From Haemophilus influenzae (lineage in GTDB: Bacteria > Pseudomonadota > Gammaproteobacteria > Enterobacterales > Pasteurellaceae), in the NCBI RefSeq assembly GCF_019703545.1, contig NZ_AP018771.1, positions 1,736,001-1,800,000 of the forward strand: DNA of 64,000 bases, given 5' to 3'. Below the pieces are notes generated by a model. That model made no database searches, was not told the DNA's origin, and saw nothing but the letters and a program-made list of their open reading frames with translations. The position numbers were made by a program, and so were the translations under genes. Of the stretch, positions 41,129-50,280 are shown piece after piece (position 1 is the first letter of the stretch; each line of letters begins with the position of its first letter).

Positions 41129-41158
41129 AAATTTAAGATAAAAGTACTACATTATTTT

Positions 41159-41614
41159 CTATAATGAGAAATCATTTAACGCATCAGCAGCAAAATCTGC
41201 ACTGGAGCCAATTTCTATATCCTCTGCAATTTGAGTATGCCATTCTACATCGCTCCAAATTTCAAATTTATTAAGTTGCCCTACCAACATTAAACCTTTT
41301 TCTAATTTTGCGTGTTGGCGTAATGGCCCACTAAGCAAAATACGACCCTGAGCATCCATCTCACATTCAGTGGCATGACCAAGCATTACTCGCTGCAAAC
41401 GGCGTTGGGTAGGATCAAAGTTAGAAAGTGCGAGAAGTTTTTGTTCGATTTTTTCCCATTCATCAAGGGGATAAAGTAAAAGACAGGATTGGCGAATATC
41501 TACAGTACAAACCATTTGCCCTTGGTTCTTTTCAAGAATTTCAGCGCGATAGCGAGTTGGGATCGCTACACGTCCCTTAGAATCTAAATTAACCGCCGTT
41601 GCACCACGAAACAT
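41159..41614 (-). CDS. mraZ: Transcriptional regulator MraZ
   Basis: This 151-residue protein has two SpoVT/AbrB-like repeats ([14 protein letters not shown] and [12 protein letters not shown], each with the D-x-x-G-R motif). MraZ forms ring oligomers and in E. coli represses its own dcw promoter by binding short direct repeats. It is the first gene of the cluster, and three GTGGNG repeats lie just upstream, which supports autoregulation. Confidence 0.96.
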   Translation of the reverse strand: MFRGATAVNLDSKGRVAIPTRYRAEILEKNQGQMVCTVDIRQSCLLLYPLDEWEKIEQKLLALSNFDPTQRRLQRVMLGHATECEMDAQGRILLSGPLRQHAKLEKGLMLVGQLNKFEIWSDVEWHTQIAEDIEIGSSADFAADALNDFSL

Positions 41615-41660
41615 ATTACACCTTAAAAATTGAACTTATTTTTAGAAAATCTCTAAAAAT

Positions 41661-41723
41661 CTCCACAAAACACCACTTTTCTCCACTTCTAGCAAGTTTA
41701 TAATTTGTTCGCTCAACTTGCAA
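41661..41723 (-). promoter_or_regulatory. dcw promoter with triple MraZ-type operator
   Basis: On the minus strand GTGGAG, GTGGTG and GTGGAG occur at exact 10-bp period (41681-41686, 41671-41676, 41661-41666), separated by AAAA and TTTT. TATAAA (41697-41702) is a plausible -10 just upstream, with TTGCAA (41718-41723) as -35 at a short 15-bp spacing. E. coli MraZ boxes are three TGGGN repeats also at 10-bp period. Confidence 0.65.
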
Positions 41724-41760
41724 GTAATTCCACATTAAAGCAACTGATTTTTATCAAAAT

Positions 41761-41799
41761 AAAAAAGCCGTTTGAATAAACAATTCAAACGGCTTTTTT
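41761..41799 (-). terminator. Terminator of the cstA-family gene
   Basis: A-run plus GCCGTTTGAAT (41761-41777) pairs perfectly with ATTCAAACGGC plus a T-run (41783-41799). It follows the cstA stop by about 15 bp and insulates the dcw promoter. Confidence 0.9.
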
Positions 41800-41815
41800 C
41801 ATCAAATTTTATTGA

Positions 41816-43402
41816 CTAATTATTTATATAAGCTTCTTCATCTCGCGTACCTAATGGTTTAAGCATTGTGAAGAACAATACGATACAAACGATGGTTGTT
41901 GCTAAACCAAGATACACAGAAAGCTGATAATCTAAGCCGAAACCAATTTTGTTGTAGAACAAATAAGTTGCACATACTGTTGTGATAAACCACGCAGGAA
42001 GAGACGCAACCCAGTGGAATTTATGATAACGATATAAATATCCCGCTGCAGTCCATAACATTACCATTGCTGTCATTTGGTTTGCCCAAGTGAAATAACG
42101 CCATAATACGCTGAAATCAATGGTTGAAATAAAATAACCTAATACAAACAACGGCACAGCAATTAATAAACGTTTAGGTAATGAACGTTGATCAACATTA
42201 AAAATTTCGGCTATCTGTAAACGCGCAGCACGGAATGCCGTATCGCCAGAAGTAATAGGAAGAACAATCACGCCTAATATGGCAAAAATACCACCAATAA
42301 AACCTAAGAAATGTAACGAACTATCATACACAACTTTAGATGGAGAACCTGCTGAAATTGCATCTTGTAACGCTTGTGGATTTTCATAGAATGCAAGACC
42401 AACCATACACCATACTAATGCAATTACCCCCTCAGTAATCATTGCACCGTAGAAAATGAAGCGACCTTCACTTTCATTTTCTGTACAACGCGCCATTAAT
42501 GGAGTCTGCGTTGCGTGGAAACCTGATAATGCACCACAAGAGATAGTTAAGAATAAAAGTGGCCAAATTGGAACATCACCTTTCACTTGGAAATTTTGTG
42601 TAAATTTCGCCCAAGTTAAACCCTCGCCATCAGCATTGATTGTACGGAAAAACTCAATTGGATCTGTTGCACTAAAATGTGAAACAACTAATCCGTATAC
42701 CATACCAACTGACATAAAGAGTAATAACGCACCAAAGAGTGGATAAATTCGACCAATAATCTTATCAACTGGAAGTAAGGTTGCAAGAATATAATAAGCA
42801 AAAATAATTGCTGTCCACACAGCAACCACTGTTGCTTTATCCATTCCCCATACTTTAATCCCACCAGCTTCAACAGAATGATGAACTGCCTCTGCATCAC
42901 CAAGCACTAACGCACCTTGCGAAGCACCAAATACATCCATTGTAATGGTACCCATCAATTGAGCTGGGCTTGCCACAAACACAACACCGACAAGTAAAAG
43001 CAACACAAGTGCTAATGTATTGATAAAGACTTTAACGGGACGGCCTAAAAACTTACCCGCCAAATATGGCATTGTTGCGCCACCGTGACGAATACTTAAC
43101 ATACCACAGAAATAATCGTGTACTGCGCCAGCAAAAATACAACCAATAACAATCCAAAGCATTGCAACAGGTCCATATAATGCACCAAGAATAGGGCCAA
43201 AAATAGGACCTGTTCCCGCAATATTTAATAATTGAATTAGCCAAATTTTCGTTTTAGACATTGGCATATAGTCCACACCATCATTTACTTGGTAAGCAGG
43301 TGTTTGACGTTTTGGATTAATCACAAAAATTTTTTCGATAATTTTTCCATAAATAAAGTAACCGATAATCAACACGGCTACACAAAAGAAAAACCATAAC
43401 AT
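41816..43402 (-). CDS. cstA: CstA-family carbon starvation transporter, short form
   Basis: The 528-residue polytopic protein carries the CstA signatures N-I-A-G-T-G-P-I-F-G-P-I-L-G-A and H-D-Y-F-C-G-M-L-S-I-R-H-G-G. E. coli CstA and BtsT, peptide or pyruvate carriers, have about 700 residues; this one lacks much of the C-terminal part and belongs to a shorter subgroup. I chose the ATG at 43402 with GAGGAG upstream; the longer frame begins at a TTG. A consensus CRP site lies about 115 bp upstream. Substrate (pyruvate or peptides) is inferred from the family. Confidence 0.87.
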   Translation of the reverse strand: MLWFFFCVAVLIIGYFIYGKIIEKIFVINPKRQTPAYQVNDGVDYMPMSKTKIWLIQLLNIAGTGPIFGPILGALYGPVAMLWIVIGCIFAGAVHDYFCGMLSIRHGGATMPYLAGKFLGRPVKVFINTLALVLLLLVGVVFVASPAQLMGTITMDVFGASQGALVLGDAEAVHHSVEAGGIKVWGMDKATVVAVWTAIIFAYYILATLLPVDKIIGRIYPLFGALLLFMSVGMVYGLVVSHFSATDPIEFFRTINADGEGLTWAKFTQNFQVKGDVPIWPLLFLTISCGALSGFHATQTPLMARCTENESEGRFIFYGAMITEGVIALVWCMVGLAFYENPQALQDAISAGSPSKVVYDSSLHFLGFIGGIFAILGVIVLPITSGDTAFRAARLQIAEIFNVDQRSLPKRLLIAVPLFVLGYFISTIDFSVLWRYFTWANQMTAMVMLWTAAGYLYRYHKFHWVASLPAWFITTVCATYLFYNKIGFGLDYQLSVYLGLATTIVCIVLFFTMLKPLGTRDEEAYINN

Positions 43403-43510
43403 AGGAAGGCTCCTCAAAAAATAAAGTAAAAGTATTTATATGCCCTAAACAAGCGGCTGTATTCTATTTCAAATTACGTCAAATCAAAATTGAATTTAAA
43501 GATTTTTATA

Positions 43511-43536
43511 AGATTTGTGACTTGTATCACATTTGT
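43511..43536 (-). promoter_or_regulatory. Consensus CRP site upstream of cstA
   Basis: TGTGACTTGTATCACA (43516-43531) has both perfect half-sites, TGTGA and TCACA, with a 6-bp spacer and AT-rich flanks. It lies in the 196-bp gap between cstA and the divergent zinc-ribbon gene, so cstA induction by cAMP-CRP on carbon limitation is expected; the other gene could also respond. Confidence 0.8.
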
Positions 43537-43598
43537 AAAATCTAAAACATCCATTAAAATGCTAATAAATAAGTAATTGAATAGGTATAAAAGCAAAT

Positions 43599-43829
43599 AT
43601 GTCCTTAACAAGATGCCCTGAATGCAGAAAAAAGATTAGTGAAAATGCAAAAAATTGCCCTAATTGCGGCTTCTCTTTCAAACAAAAAGATCTAGAGATG
43701 TACAAACAAAGATTAGAAGCTCGACGTTTACATAATGAAGAAGTCAATCGTAAAAGCACAAAACTCCACATAATTTGGTTTTGCATCTTTGCAATTTTTA
43801 TCGCAGTCACAAGCTGGATGGTAAATTAA
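43599..43829 (+). CDS. Small zinc-ribbon membrane protein
   Basis: The 76-residue protein begins with a zinc ribbon (C-P-E-C-R-K-K then C-P-N-C-G-F), continues with a charged helix of about 25 residues and ends in one hydrophobic segment (I-I-W-F-C-I-F-A-I-F-I-A-V). Proteins of this layout are common in bacteria and usually uncharacterised. The downstream sequence continues open in the same frame past the stop (see the remnant at 43830), so this may once have been longer. Function unknown. Confidence 0.7.
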   Translation: MSLTRCPECRKKISENAKNCPNCGFSFKQKDLEMYKQRLEARRLHNEEVNRKSTKLHIIWFCIFAIFIAVTSWMVN

Positions 43830-44106
43830 TCTATCAATGATAAATTTATTAAGGAGTTACTATTAACTCAAAAAGCTGATAAAAATTATAATTCTATTTA
43901 TAACTTACAATGGCTTGATGAAAATACATCGAAAAAAGATGCTTCTCTTGAAGAATGGGTAAATAAAAATACAAAATCTAATATAACCTCTTTTCTCGAC
44001 AACCATCTTTATACCTGATGTGAACTTATCTATTGGTAATTTTGCTCAATTCTTTGAGGAAAGAAAAATTATCTTAATTAAGAAATTAAGTGATTTATTA
44101 AGCTAA
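43830..44106 (+). pseudogene. Degenerate coding remnant after the zinc-ribbon gene
   Basis: The frame is open directly after the zinc-ribbon stop and reads S-I-N-D-K-F-I-K-E-L and L-E-E-W-V-N-K-N, then S-F-L-D-N-H-L-Y-T and a stop at about 44016. A +1 shift near 44010 lets it continue P-D-V-N-L-S-I-G-N-F-A-Q-F-F-E-E-R-K to a stop at 44104-44106. No start codon with a ribosome site exists. The tail vaguely resembles the C-terminus of DUF262-type (GmrSD-like) proteins, but this is a weak visual match; I do not recognise it firmly. Best read as the tail of a decayed gene. Confidence 0.5.
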
Positions 44107-44390
44107 TTTATAATCATATATCAAATGGTAATCATTCCAGAATGTATAAAATATTGGGAAGACTACCACTTTTCTCTGATATTATCGCAAGTTAAAATTC
44201 TAACTACTAATTTAGTATAAATTAGAAATATAATTTATCTTTATTAAAATATTTTTATAATAAATTTCATCTATTTTGTTATGAAAATGTATTACTTAAT
44301 AATATTTCTGTAACCATTATCTATCGCTGCTAGGAGTAAATAAACAAAAATACACCGAATTTTTACCGCACTTTTATATCTTAATAAATA
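44107..44390. other. AT-rich non-coding stretch before talB
   Basis: About 280 bp of very AT-rich sequence without a convincing gene or RNA. It contains one uptake sequence (44365-44373) and otherwise looks like decayed DNA continuing from the remnant at 43830-44106. Confidence 0.6.
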
Positions 44391-44446
44391 AAAAATCTGC
44401 ACTCAAATTAGTTAAATATTTTCTTTAACTAATTCAAGAGCAGATT
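44391..44446 (-). terminator. Terminator of talB
   Basis: AATTAGTTAAA (44406-44416) pairs with TTTAACTAATT (44424-44434), and outside an internal loop AATCTGC (44394-44400) pairs with GCAGATT (44440-44446). An A-rich stretch on the plus strand gives the minus-strand T tail. An uptake core directly adjoins it at 44448-44456. Confidence 0.8.
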
Positions 44447-44479
44447 GAAGTGCGGTTATTTTTTATATTGAATTATAGA

Positions 44480-45433
44480 TTAAAGTTTTGCTGAAAGCAT
44501 GGTTTCCAATTTTTCTTGGTCAATAGCAAATTTACGAATACCCTCTGCTAATTTTTCAACAGCCATAGCATCGCTGTTATGTTGCCAGTAGAACTCAGCT
44601 TCTGTTAATGGTTGTGGTTTCGCTTTTACTTCGCCTTTATATTCTAGTTTGCGTACAAGTGCGGTTGAATTTTCTTGTAATTCTTTCAGTAATGCTGGTG
44701 CAATGGTTAAACGATCGCAACCTGCAAGTTCAGTAATTTCGCCTACATTACGGAAACTTGCGCCCATCACAACGGTGTTGTAGCCATATTCTTTGTAGTA
44801 ATTGTAAATTTTGGTGACCGAAATAACGCCTGGATCTTCTGCTGGCGCATATTCTTTTTTGTCGGAGTTTGCTTTGTACCAGTCTAAAATACGACCTACA
44901 AATGGCGAAATTAAGTAAACGCCTGCTTCTGCACAAGCACGAGCTTGAGCTTCAGAGAATAATAAGGTTAAGTTACAGTTAATGCCTTCTTTTTCAAGGA
45001 TTTCTGCAGCTCGGATACCTTGCCATGTCGAAGCGATTTTAATCAAAATACGATCATTTGAGATGCCTGCTGCATTATAAAGTACGATTAATTTACGCGC
45101 TTTTTCAACCGTTGCTTGGGTATCGTAAGAAAGGCGAGCATCCACTTCAGTAGAAATACGTCCTGGAACAATTTTTAAAATTTCTAAGCCGATGTTTACC
45201 GCTAATTTATCTTCTGCATCAATAAGTTGCTGTGCTTTATCATTGCTTTGAGCTTTTGCATAAGCTACCGCTTCATCAATTAATGGCGCATATTGTGGAA
45301 GTGCAGATGCGCTTAGAATTAATGATGGGTTTGTTGTTGCATCTTGTGGTTGGTATTTTTTGATTGCATCAATATCGCCAGTATCAGCTACGACGACGGT
45401 CATATTACGCAGTGAATCTAACTGTGTTGTCAT
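44480..45433 (-). CDS. talB: Transaldolase
   Basis: The 317-residue class I aldolase of the pentose phosphate pathway moves a dihydroxyacetone unit between sugar phosphates. T-T-N-P-S-L-I is the N-terminal signature, [11 protein letters not shown] carries the Schiff-base lysine near residue 131, and C-N-L-T-L-L-F-S and [10 protein letters not shown] are strand motifs. The length matches TalB exactly. In this window it links naturally to xylose breakdown via xylulose-5-phosphate. Confidence 0.97.
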   Translation of the reverse strand: MTTQLDSLRNMTVVVADTGDIDAIKKYQPQDATTNPSLILSASALPQYAPLIDEAVAYAKAQSNDKAQQLIDAEDKLAVNIGLEILKIVPGRISTEVDARLSYDTQATVEKARKLIVLYNAAGISNDRILIKIASTWQGIRAAEILEKEGINCNLTLLFSEAQARACAEAGVYLISPFVGRILDWYKANSDKKEYAPAEDPGVISVTKIYNYYKEYGYNTVVMGASFRNVGEITELAGCDRLTIAPALLKELQENSTALVRKLEYKGEVKAKPQPLTEAEFYWQHNSDAMAVEKLAEGIRKFAIDQEKLETMLSAKL

Positions 45434-45651
45434 TGTATTCTCCTTGAATGGACTTGTTTAAATCTAATCAGGTTACGATAGCACAATTAGCATTAAAAGG
45501 GTAATTTATGTAGGAAAATATTTACAATAGGAAAAATCAATACATCCTAGATTCCCCCCTCTCATATCATTACTTTTAGCAATTTTTTTAGCGATTTATT
45601 AGACACAACTCACAAAACTCAATTTTTCTTCAAATAATTTCCTGACAAATC

Positions 45652-45680
45652 TTTACAAAAATGAATTTTTGAGCTAATAA
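45652..45680 (+). promoter_or_regulatory. Promoter of oppA
   Basis: TTTACA (45652-45657) and TAATAA (45675-45680) are 17 bp apart, placing the start near 45687 and giving a leader of about 40 nt with an AAGGAGG ribosome site before the oppA ATG. Confidence 0.55.
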
Positions 45681-45727
45681 GTAGAAGACTTTTTATAAAA
45701 ATATCGCCTAATGACAAGGAGGCTCAA

Positions 45728-47353
45728 ATGCAACACAAACTACTCTTCTCTGCAATCGCTCTTGCTCTTTCCTATTCTGCGCAAGCAGTTATAGTGCCTG
45801 AAGGAACACAATTAGATGAAAAACAGCATATCGTGTTCAATAATGGGGCTGAACCACAAAGTTTTGACCCACACAAAACCGAAGGTGTGCCAGAATCCAA
45901 CGTTGCTTATCAATTACTTGAAGGCTTAGTCACCTCAGACTCTGAAGGTAAACTTCAACCGGGTGTGGCTGAAAGCTGGGAAAATACACCTGACTTCAAA
46001 ACCTGGACATTCCATTTACGTAAAGATGCTAAATGGTCAAACGGAGATCCTGTTACTGCACATGATTTCGTGTTTGCGTGGCGTCGTTTAGTGGATCCTG
46101 CAACTGCTGCACCTTACGCGAGTTACCTAAGTTATTTACAAGTTGAAAATGCACAAGACATTATTGACGGTAAGAAAAAACCGGCTGAATTAGGCGTGGA
46201 AGCAAAAGATGATTACACCTTTGTGGTTCATGCAATCAATCCTGTGCCTTATGCAGTCAGTTTAACGACTCACCAATCCTTATTGCCATTACCACAAAAA
46301 GTAGTCGAAAAATTGGGTGATGCATGGGTGAAAAAAGAAAACTACGTGGGTAACGGTGCGTATAAGCTGGCTAACCACATCATTAACGAAAAAATCGAAT
46401 TTGAACGTAACCCACTTTATTGGAACGATAAAGAAACCGTAATCAATAGCGCGACATTCCTCGCCATTGAAAACCCAAGTACCGATGTAGCGCGTTATCG
46501 TGCGGGCGATTTAGACATGACCAGTTATGGTTTACCGCCAGAACAATTCGCTAAATTACAAAAAGAATTGCCAGGCGAAGTATACGTTACTCGTACCCTA
46601 GGAACTTATTCTTATGAATTAAACAATAAGAAAGCACCTTTTGATAACGTGAATATTCGTAAAGCCTTGAACTTATCTCTTGATCGTCATGTGATCACCG
46701 ATAAAGTATTGGGCCAAGGTCAAACACCAACCTATGTGTTTACCCCAACTTACATCGAAGAAGGTCATCTCATTCAACAACCTGCTTATTCAAAAGAACC
46801 GATGGCACAACGTAATGAAGAAGCCATTAAACTCTTAGAAGAAGCTGGTTACAGTAAAGCGAATCCGCTGAAATTCAGCATTCTTTATAATACCAATGAA
46901 AACCACAAAAAAGTGGCTATTGCTGCAGCATCTATGTGGAAAGCGAACACCAAAGGTTTGATTGATGTGAAATTAGAAAACCAAGAGTGGAAAACTTACA
47001 TTGATAGCCGTCGTGCAGGTCGTTACGATGTGGCACGCGCAGGATGGAGTGCGGATTACAACCAAGCAACAACATTCGGCAACTATTTCTTATCTAATTC
47101 TAGTAACAATACTGCGAAATACGCGAACCCAGAATATGATAAAGCGATGGCAGAATCTTACGCAGCAACTGATGCAGAAGGTCGTGCAAAAGCTTATGCG
47201 AAAGCCGAAGAAATTCTTGCAAAAGATTACGGTATCGTACCAATCTTTAACTATGTGAATCCACGCTTAGTGAAACCTTACGTAAAAGGTTATTCAGGCA
47301 AAGATCCGCAAGATCACATCTACTTACGAAACCTTTATATTATTAAACATTAA
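45728..47353 (+). CDS. oppA: Oligopeptide-binding protein OppA
   Basis: The 541-residue periplasmic binding protein (SBP family 5) has a signal peptide ending S-A-Q-A and the family segment N-N-G-A-E-P-Q-S-F-D-P-H-K-T-E-G. It captures peptides for the OppBCDF transporter. A very strong ribosome site (AAGGAGG) suits its abundance. An inverted uptake-sequence hairpin follows it, which would leave oppA in excess over the membrane genes, as usual for binding-protein operons. H. influenzae OppA-type proteins can also bind haem, so haem acquisition is a possible extra role. Confidence 0.95.
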   Translation: MQHKLLFSAIALALSYSAQAVIVPEGTQLDEKQHIVFNNGAEPQSFDPHKTEGVPESNVAYQLLEGLVTSDSEGKLQPGVAESWENTPDFKTWTFHLRKDAKWSNGDPVTAHDFVFAWRRLVDPATAAPYASYLSYLQVENAQDIIDGKKKPAELGVEAKDDYTFVVHAINPVPYAVSLTTHQSLLPLPQKVVEKLGDAWVKKENYVGNGAYKLANHIINEKIEFERNPLYWNDKETVINSATFLAIENPSTDVARYRAGDLDMTSYGLPPEQFAKLQKELPGEVYVTRTLGTYSYELNNKKAPFDNVNIRKALNLSLDRHVITDKVLGQGQTPTYVFTPTYIEEGHLIQQPAYSKEPMAQRNEEAIKLLEEAGYSKANPLKFSILYNTNENHKKVAIAAASMWKANTKGLIDVKLENQEWKTYIDSRRAGRYDVARAGWSADYNQATTFGNYFLSNSSNNTAKYANPEYDKAMAESYAATDAEGRAKAYAKAEEILAKDYGIVPIFNYVNPRLVKPYVKGYSGKDPQDHIYLRNLYIIKH

Positions 47354-47369
47354 TTCGTTGCTCGTATTT

Positions 47370-47412
47370 AAGTGCGGTTAAAAATCGTCGTGTTTTTTGA
47401 CCGCACTTTTCG
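47370..47412 (+). terminator. Inverted uptake-sequence hairpin between oppA and oppB
   Basis: Exact cores at 47370-47378 (plus) and 47400-47408 (minus) form a hairpin followed by TTTT. As oppBCDF lie downstream in the same direction, it probably attenuates rather than ends transcription. Confidence 0.7.
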
Positions 47413-47433
47413 CCCATTTTGGTTGGAGTTGTT

Positions 47434-48354
47434 ATGCTCAAGTTTATTTTTAAACGGCTGTTGGAAGCCTTGCCGACGCTGTTTATTTTGATTACTTTTT
47501 CTTTCTTTTTGATGCGTCTCGCCCCTGGCAGCCCCTTCACTTCTGAACGCGCTTATCCGCCAGAAGTCATGGCTAATATCGAAGCGAAGTATCATTTAAA
47601 TGAACCATTATATAAACAATATTTCCTTTATTTAGAAAATCTTTCCAAAGGAGATTTTGGTCCCTCTTTTAAATATAAAGACCAATCAGTCAATGATTTA
47701 ATCGCGTCAGCTTTCCCTGTTTCCATAAAATTGGGCATGGTGGCCTTCGCCTTTGCAGTCGTGCTAGGAGTAACAGCAGGTACGCTCGCCGCTCTCAATC
47801 AAAATAGCCGTTGGGATTATATTTTGATGAGTTTCTCGATGCTTGGGGTCATTATGCCAAGCTTCGTATTTGCACCTATTTTAGTGCTAATTTTCGCCAT
47901 TTATCTAGGATGGCTGCCAGCTGGCGGTTGGAACGGCGGTACCGCCATATACATGATCTTACCTGTAGCCTCCTTAACTATCGCTTATGTTGCAGGGATT
48001 GCGCGTATCATGCGTGGTTCGATGATTGAAGTGTTACATTCCAACTTTATTCGAACCGCCAAAGCTAAAGGACTTTCCATGTCGAGAATCATTTTAAAAC
48101 ATGCTTTGCGTCCCGCACTTTTACCCGTGATAACCTATTTAGGACCTGCTTTCGTAGGGATTATTACCGGCTCAATGGTCATCGAAAGCGTATTTGGTTT
48201 ACCTGGCATGGGATTATTATTTGTAAACGGCGCATTGAACCGCGATTACTCTTTAGTTTTGAGCCTCACCATTTTAGTGGGGACATTAACCATTTTATTT
48301 AATGCGATTGTGGATATTTTATACGCCATCATCGATCCAAAAATTCGTTATTAA
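47434..48354 (+). CDS. oppB: Oligopeptide ABC transporter permease OppB
   Basis: The 306-residue permease has six helices and the EAA-like loop A-R-T-A-K-A-K-G-L that contacts the ATPases; 306 is also the E. coli length. I chose the ATG at 47434 with TTGGAG upstream; the open frame extends five codons further to a GTG. G-S-M-V-I-E-S-V-F-G-L-P-G-M-G is typical of dipeptide/oligopeptide permeases. Nine bp separate it from oppC. Confidence 0.96.
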   Translation: MLKFIFKRLLEALPTLFILITFSFFLMRLAPGSPFTSERAYPPEVMANIEAKYHLNEPLYKQYFLYLENLSKGDFGPSFKYKDQSVNDLIASAFPVSIKLGMVAFAFAVVLGVTAGTLAALNQNSRWDYILMSFSMLGVIMPSFVFAPILVLIFAIYLGWLPAGGWNGGTAIYMILPVASLTIAYVAGIARIMRGSMIEVLHSNFIRTAKAKGLSMSRIILKHALRPALLPVITYLGPAFVGIITGSMVIESVFGLPGMGLLFVNGALNRDYSLVLSLTILVGTLTILFNAIVDILYAIIDPKIRY

Positions 48355-48363
48355 GGATAAGTT

Positions 48364-49299
48364 ATGACAGATTATCGTACTCAGCCGATTAATCAGAAAA
48401 ATGCGGATTTTGTGGAACAAGTGGCTGACCGTATTGAAGAAATGCAACTGGAAGGCCGCAGCCTATGGCAAGATGCGAAACGCCGTTTTTTCCGCAACAA
48501 AGCGGCCGTTGTCAGTCTGATTATTTTGGCGTTTATTATTATATTTATCACCGTAGCGCCTTGGTTCTTCCCATTTACCTATGAAGATACCGATTGGAAT
48601 ATGATGAGCGCCGCACCAACAATGGAAGGCTATCACTTCTTCGGTACCGATGCCTCAGGTCGAGACTTGTTGGTACGTACTGCTATCGGTGGACGTATTT
48701 CATTATTGGTCGGTATTGCTGGTGCTTTCATTTCCGTCACTATCGGCACAATTTATGGGGCTATTTCCGGTTATGTAGGCGGTAAAACAGATATGCTGAT
48801 GATGCGCTTTTTGGAAATTCTTAGCTCATTTCCATTTATGTTTTTCGTGATTTTGTTGGTGACCCTTTTTGGCCAAAACATTTTCTTAATTTTTATCGCT
48901 ATCGGGGCCATTGCCTGGCTTGGTCTTGCACGTATTGTACGCGGACAAACCCTCAGCCTAAAAAATAAAGAATTCGTCGAAGCCGCCATCGTTTGTGGCG
49001 TACCTCGTCGCCAAATCATTTTGAAACACATTATTCCGAATGTATTAGGCTTAGTGGCAGTTTATGCCTCGCTTGAAGTGCCTGGGCTCATTCTATTTGA
49101 ATCATTCTTAAGCTTCTTAGGATTAGGTACACAAGAGCCGATGAGTAGTTGGGGCGCACTCTTAAGTGATGGTGCTGCACAAATGGAAGTGTCGCCTTGG
49201 TTATTAATTTTCCCGGCATTTTTCCTTTGCCTTACCCTATTTTGTTTTAACTTTATCGGTGACGGGTTGCGTGATGCGCTCGATCCGAAAGATAGATAG
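48364..49299 (+). CDS. oppC: Oligopeptide ABC transporter permease OppC
   Basis: The 311-residue permease partner of OppB has an extended N-terminal cytoplasmic segment, then F-F-G-T-D-A-S-G-R-D-L-L, V-E-A-A-I-V-C-G-V-P (EAA loop) and the end G-D-G-L-R-D-A-L-D-P typical of OppC/DppC. Operon member between oppB and oppD. Confidence 0.96.
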   Translation: MTDYRTQPINQKNADFVEQVADRIEEMQLEGRSLWQDAKRRFFRNKAAVVSLIILAFIIIFITVAPWFFPFTYEDTDWNMMSAAPTMEGYHFFGTDASGRDLLVRTAIGGRISLLVGIAGAFISVTIGTIYGAISGYVGGKTDMLMMRFLEILSSFPFMFFVILLVTLFGQNIFLIFIAIGAIAWLGLARIVRGQTLSLKNKEFVEAAIVCGVPRRQIILKHIIPNVLGLVAVYASLEVPGLILFESFLSFLGLGTQEPMSSWGALLSDGAAQMEVSPWLLIFPAFFLCLTLFCFNFIGDGLRDALDPKDR

Positions 49300-49308
49300 G
49301 AGCGAATA

Positions 49309-50280
49309 ATGAATCCTTTATTAGATGTAAAAAATCTCTACGTTCGCTTCAAAACACCAGATGGCGTCGTCACAGCAGTGAATGATTTAAACTTCACGCT
49401 GAATGCAGGAAGTACGCTCGGTATTGTAGGCGAAAGTGGATCAGGCAAGTCACAAACAGCCTTTGCTTTAATGGGTTTATTGGCAGCCAACGGTGAAGTA
49501 GAAGGCTCTGCCATTTTTGAAGGGAAAGAATTAGTTAATTTACCGAATGCTGAATTGAATAAAATCCGCGCCGAGCAAATTTCCATGATTTTCCAAGATC
49601 CAATGACGTCGCTAAATCCTTACATGAAAATCGGTGAACAACTCATGGAAGTGCTGCAATTGCACAAGGGCTATGATAAACAAACTGCCTTTGCTGAATC
49701 CGTGAAAATGTTAGACGCAGTTAAAATGCCAGAAGCTAAAAAACGCATGGGCATGTATCCGCACGAGTTTTCTGGCGGTATGCGTCAACGGGTGATGATT
49801 GCGATGGCCTTATTATGCCGTCCCAAACTACTCATTGCAGATGAACCAACAACAGCTTTGGATGTGACCGTTCAAGCACAAATCATGACTTTATTAAATG
49901 AACTAAAACGTGAATTTAATACTGCAATTATTATGATCACTCACGATTTAGGTGTGGTAGCAGGTATTTGCGATCAAGTTATGGTGATGTATGCTGGACG
50001 AACCATGGAATACGGCACATCGGAACAAATTTTCTATTATCCAACCCATCCCTATTCCATAGGCTTAATGGATGCGATTCCTCGCTTAGACGGCAATGAA
50101 GAACACCTGGTAACCATTCCTGGCAATCCACCGAATTTATTACATTTGCCAAAAGGTTGTCCATTCTCACCTCGTTGCCAATTTGCTACCGAACAATGCC
50201 AAATTGCGCCAAAACTGACTACATTTAATCACGGTCAATTACGTAATTGTTGGTTACCAGCGGAGAAATTTAACCTATGA
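49309..50280 (+). CDS. oppD: Oligopeptide ABC transporter ATPase OppD
   Basis: The 323-residue ATPase shows G-E-S-G-S-G-K-S-Q (Walker A), F-S-G-G-M-R-Q-R (signature), L-I-A-D-E-P-T-T-A-L-D (Walker B) and the C-terminal oligopeptide-transporter extension with a cysteine cluster (K-G-C-P-F-S-P-R-C) that binds an Fe-S centre in related proteins. It overlaps oppF by four bases. Confidence 0.96.
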   Translation: MNPLLDVKNLYVRFKTPDGVVTAVNDLNFTLNAGSTLGIVGESGSGKSQTAFALMGLLAANGEVEGSAIFEGKELVNLPNAELNKIRAEQISMIFQDPMTSLNPYMKIGEQLMEVLQLHKGYDKQTAFAESVKMLDAVKMPEAKKRMGMYPHEFSGGMRQRVMIAMALLCRPKLLIADEPTTALDVTVQAQIMTLLNELKREFNTAIIMITHDLGVVAGICDQVMVMYAGRTMEYGTSEQIFYYPTHPYSIGLMDAIPRLDGNEEHLVTIPGNPPNLLHLPKGCPFSPRCQFATEQCQIAPKLTTFNHGQLRNCWLPAEKFNL

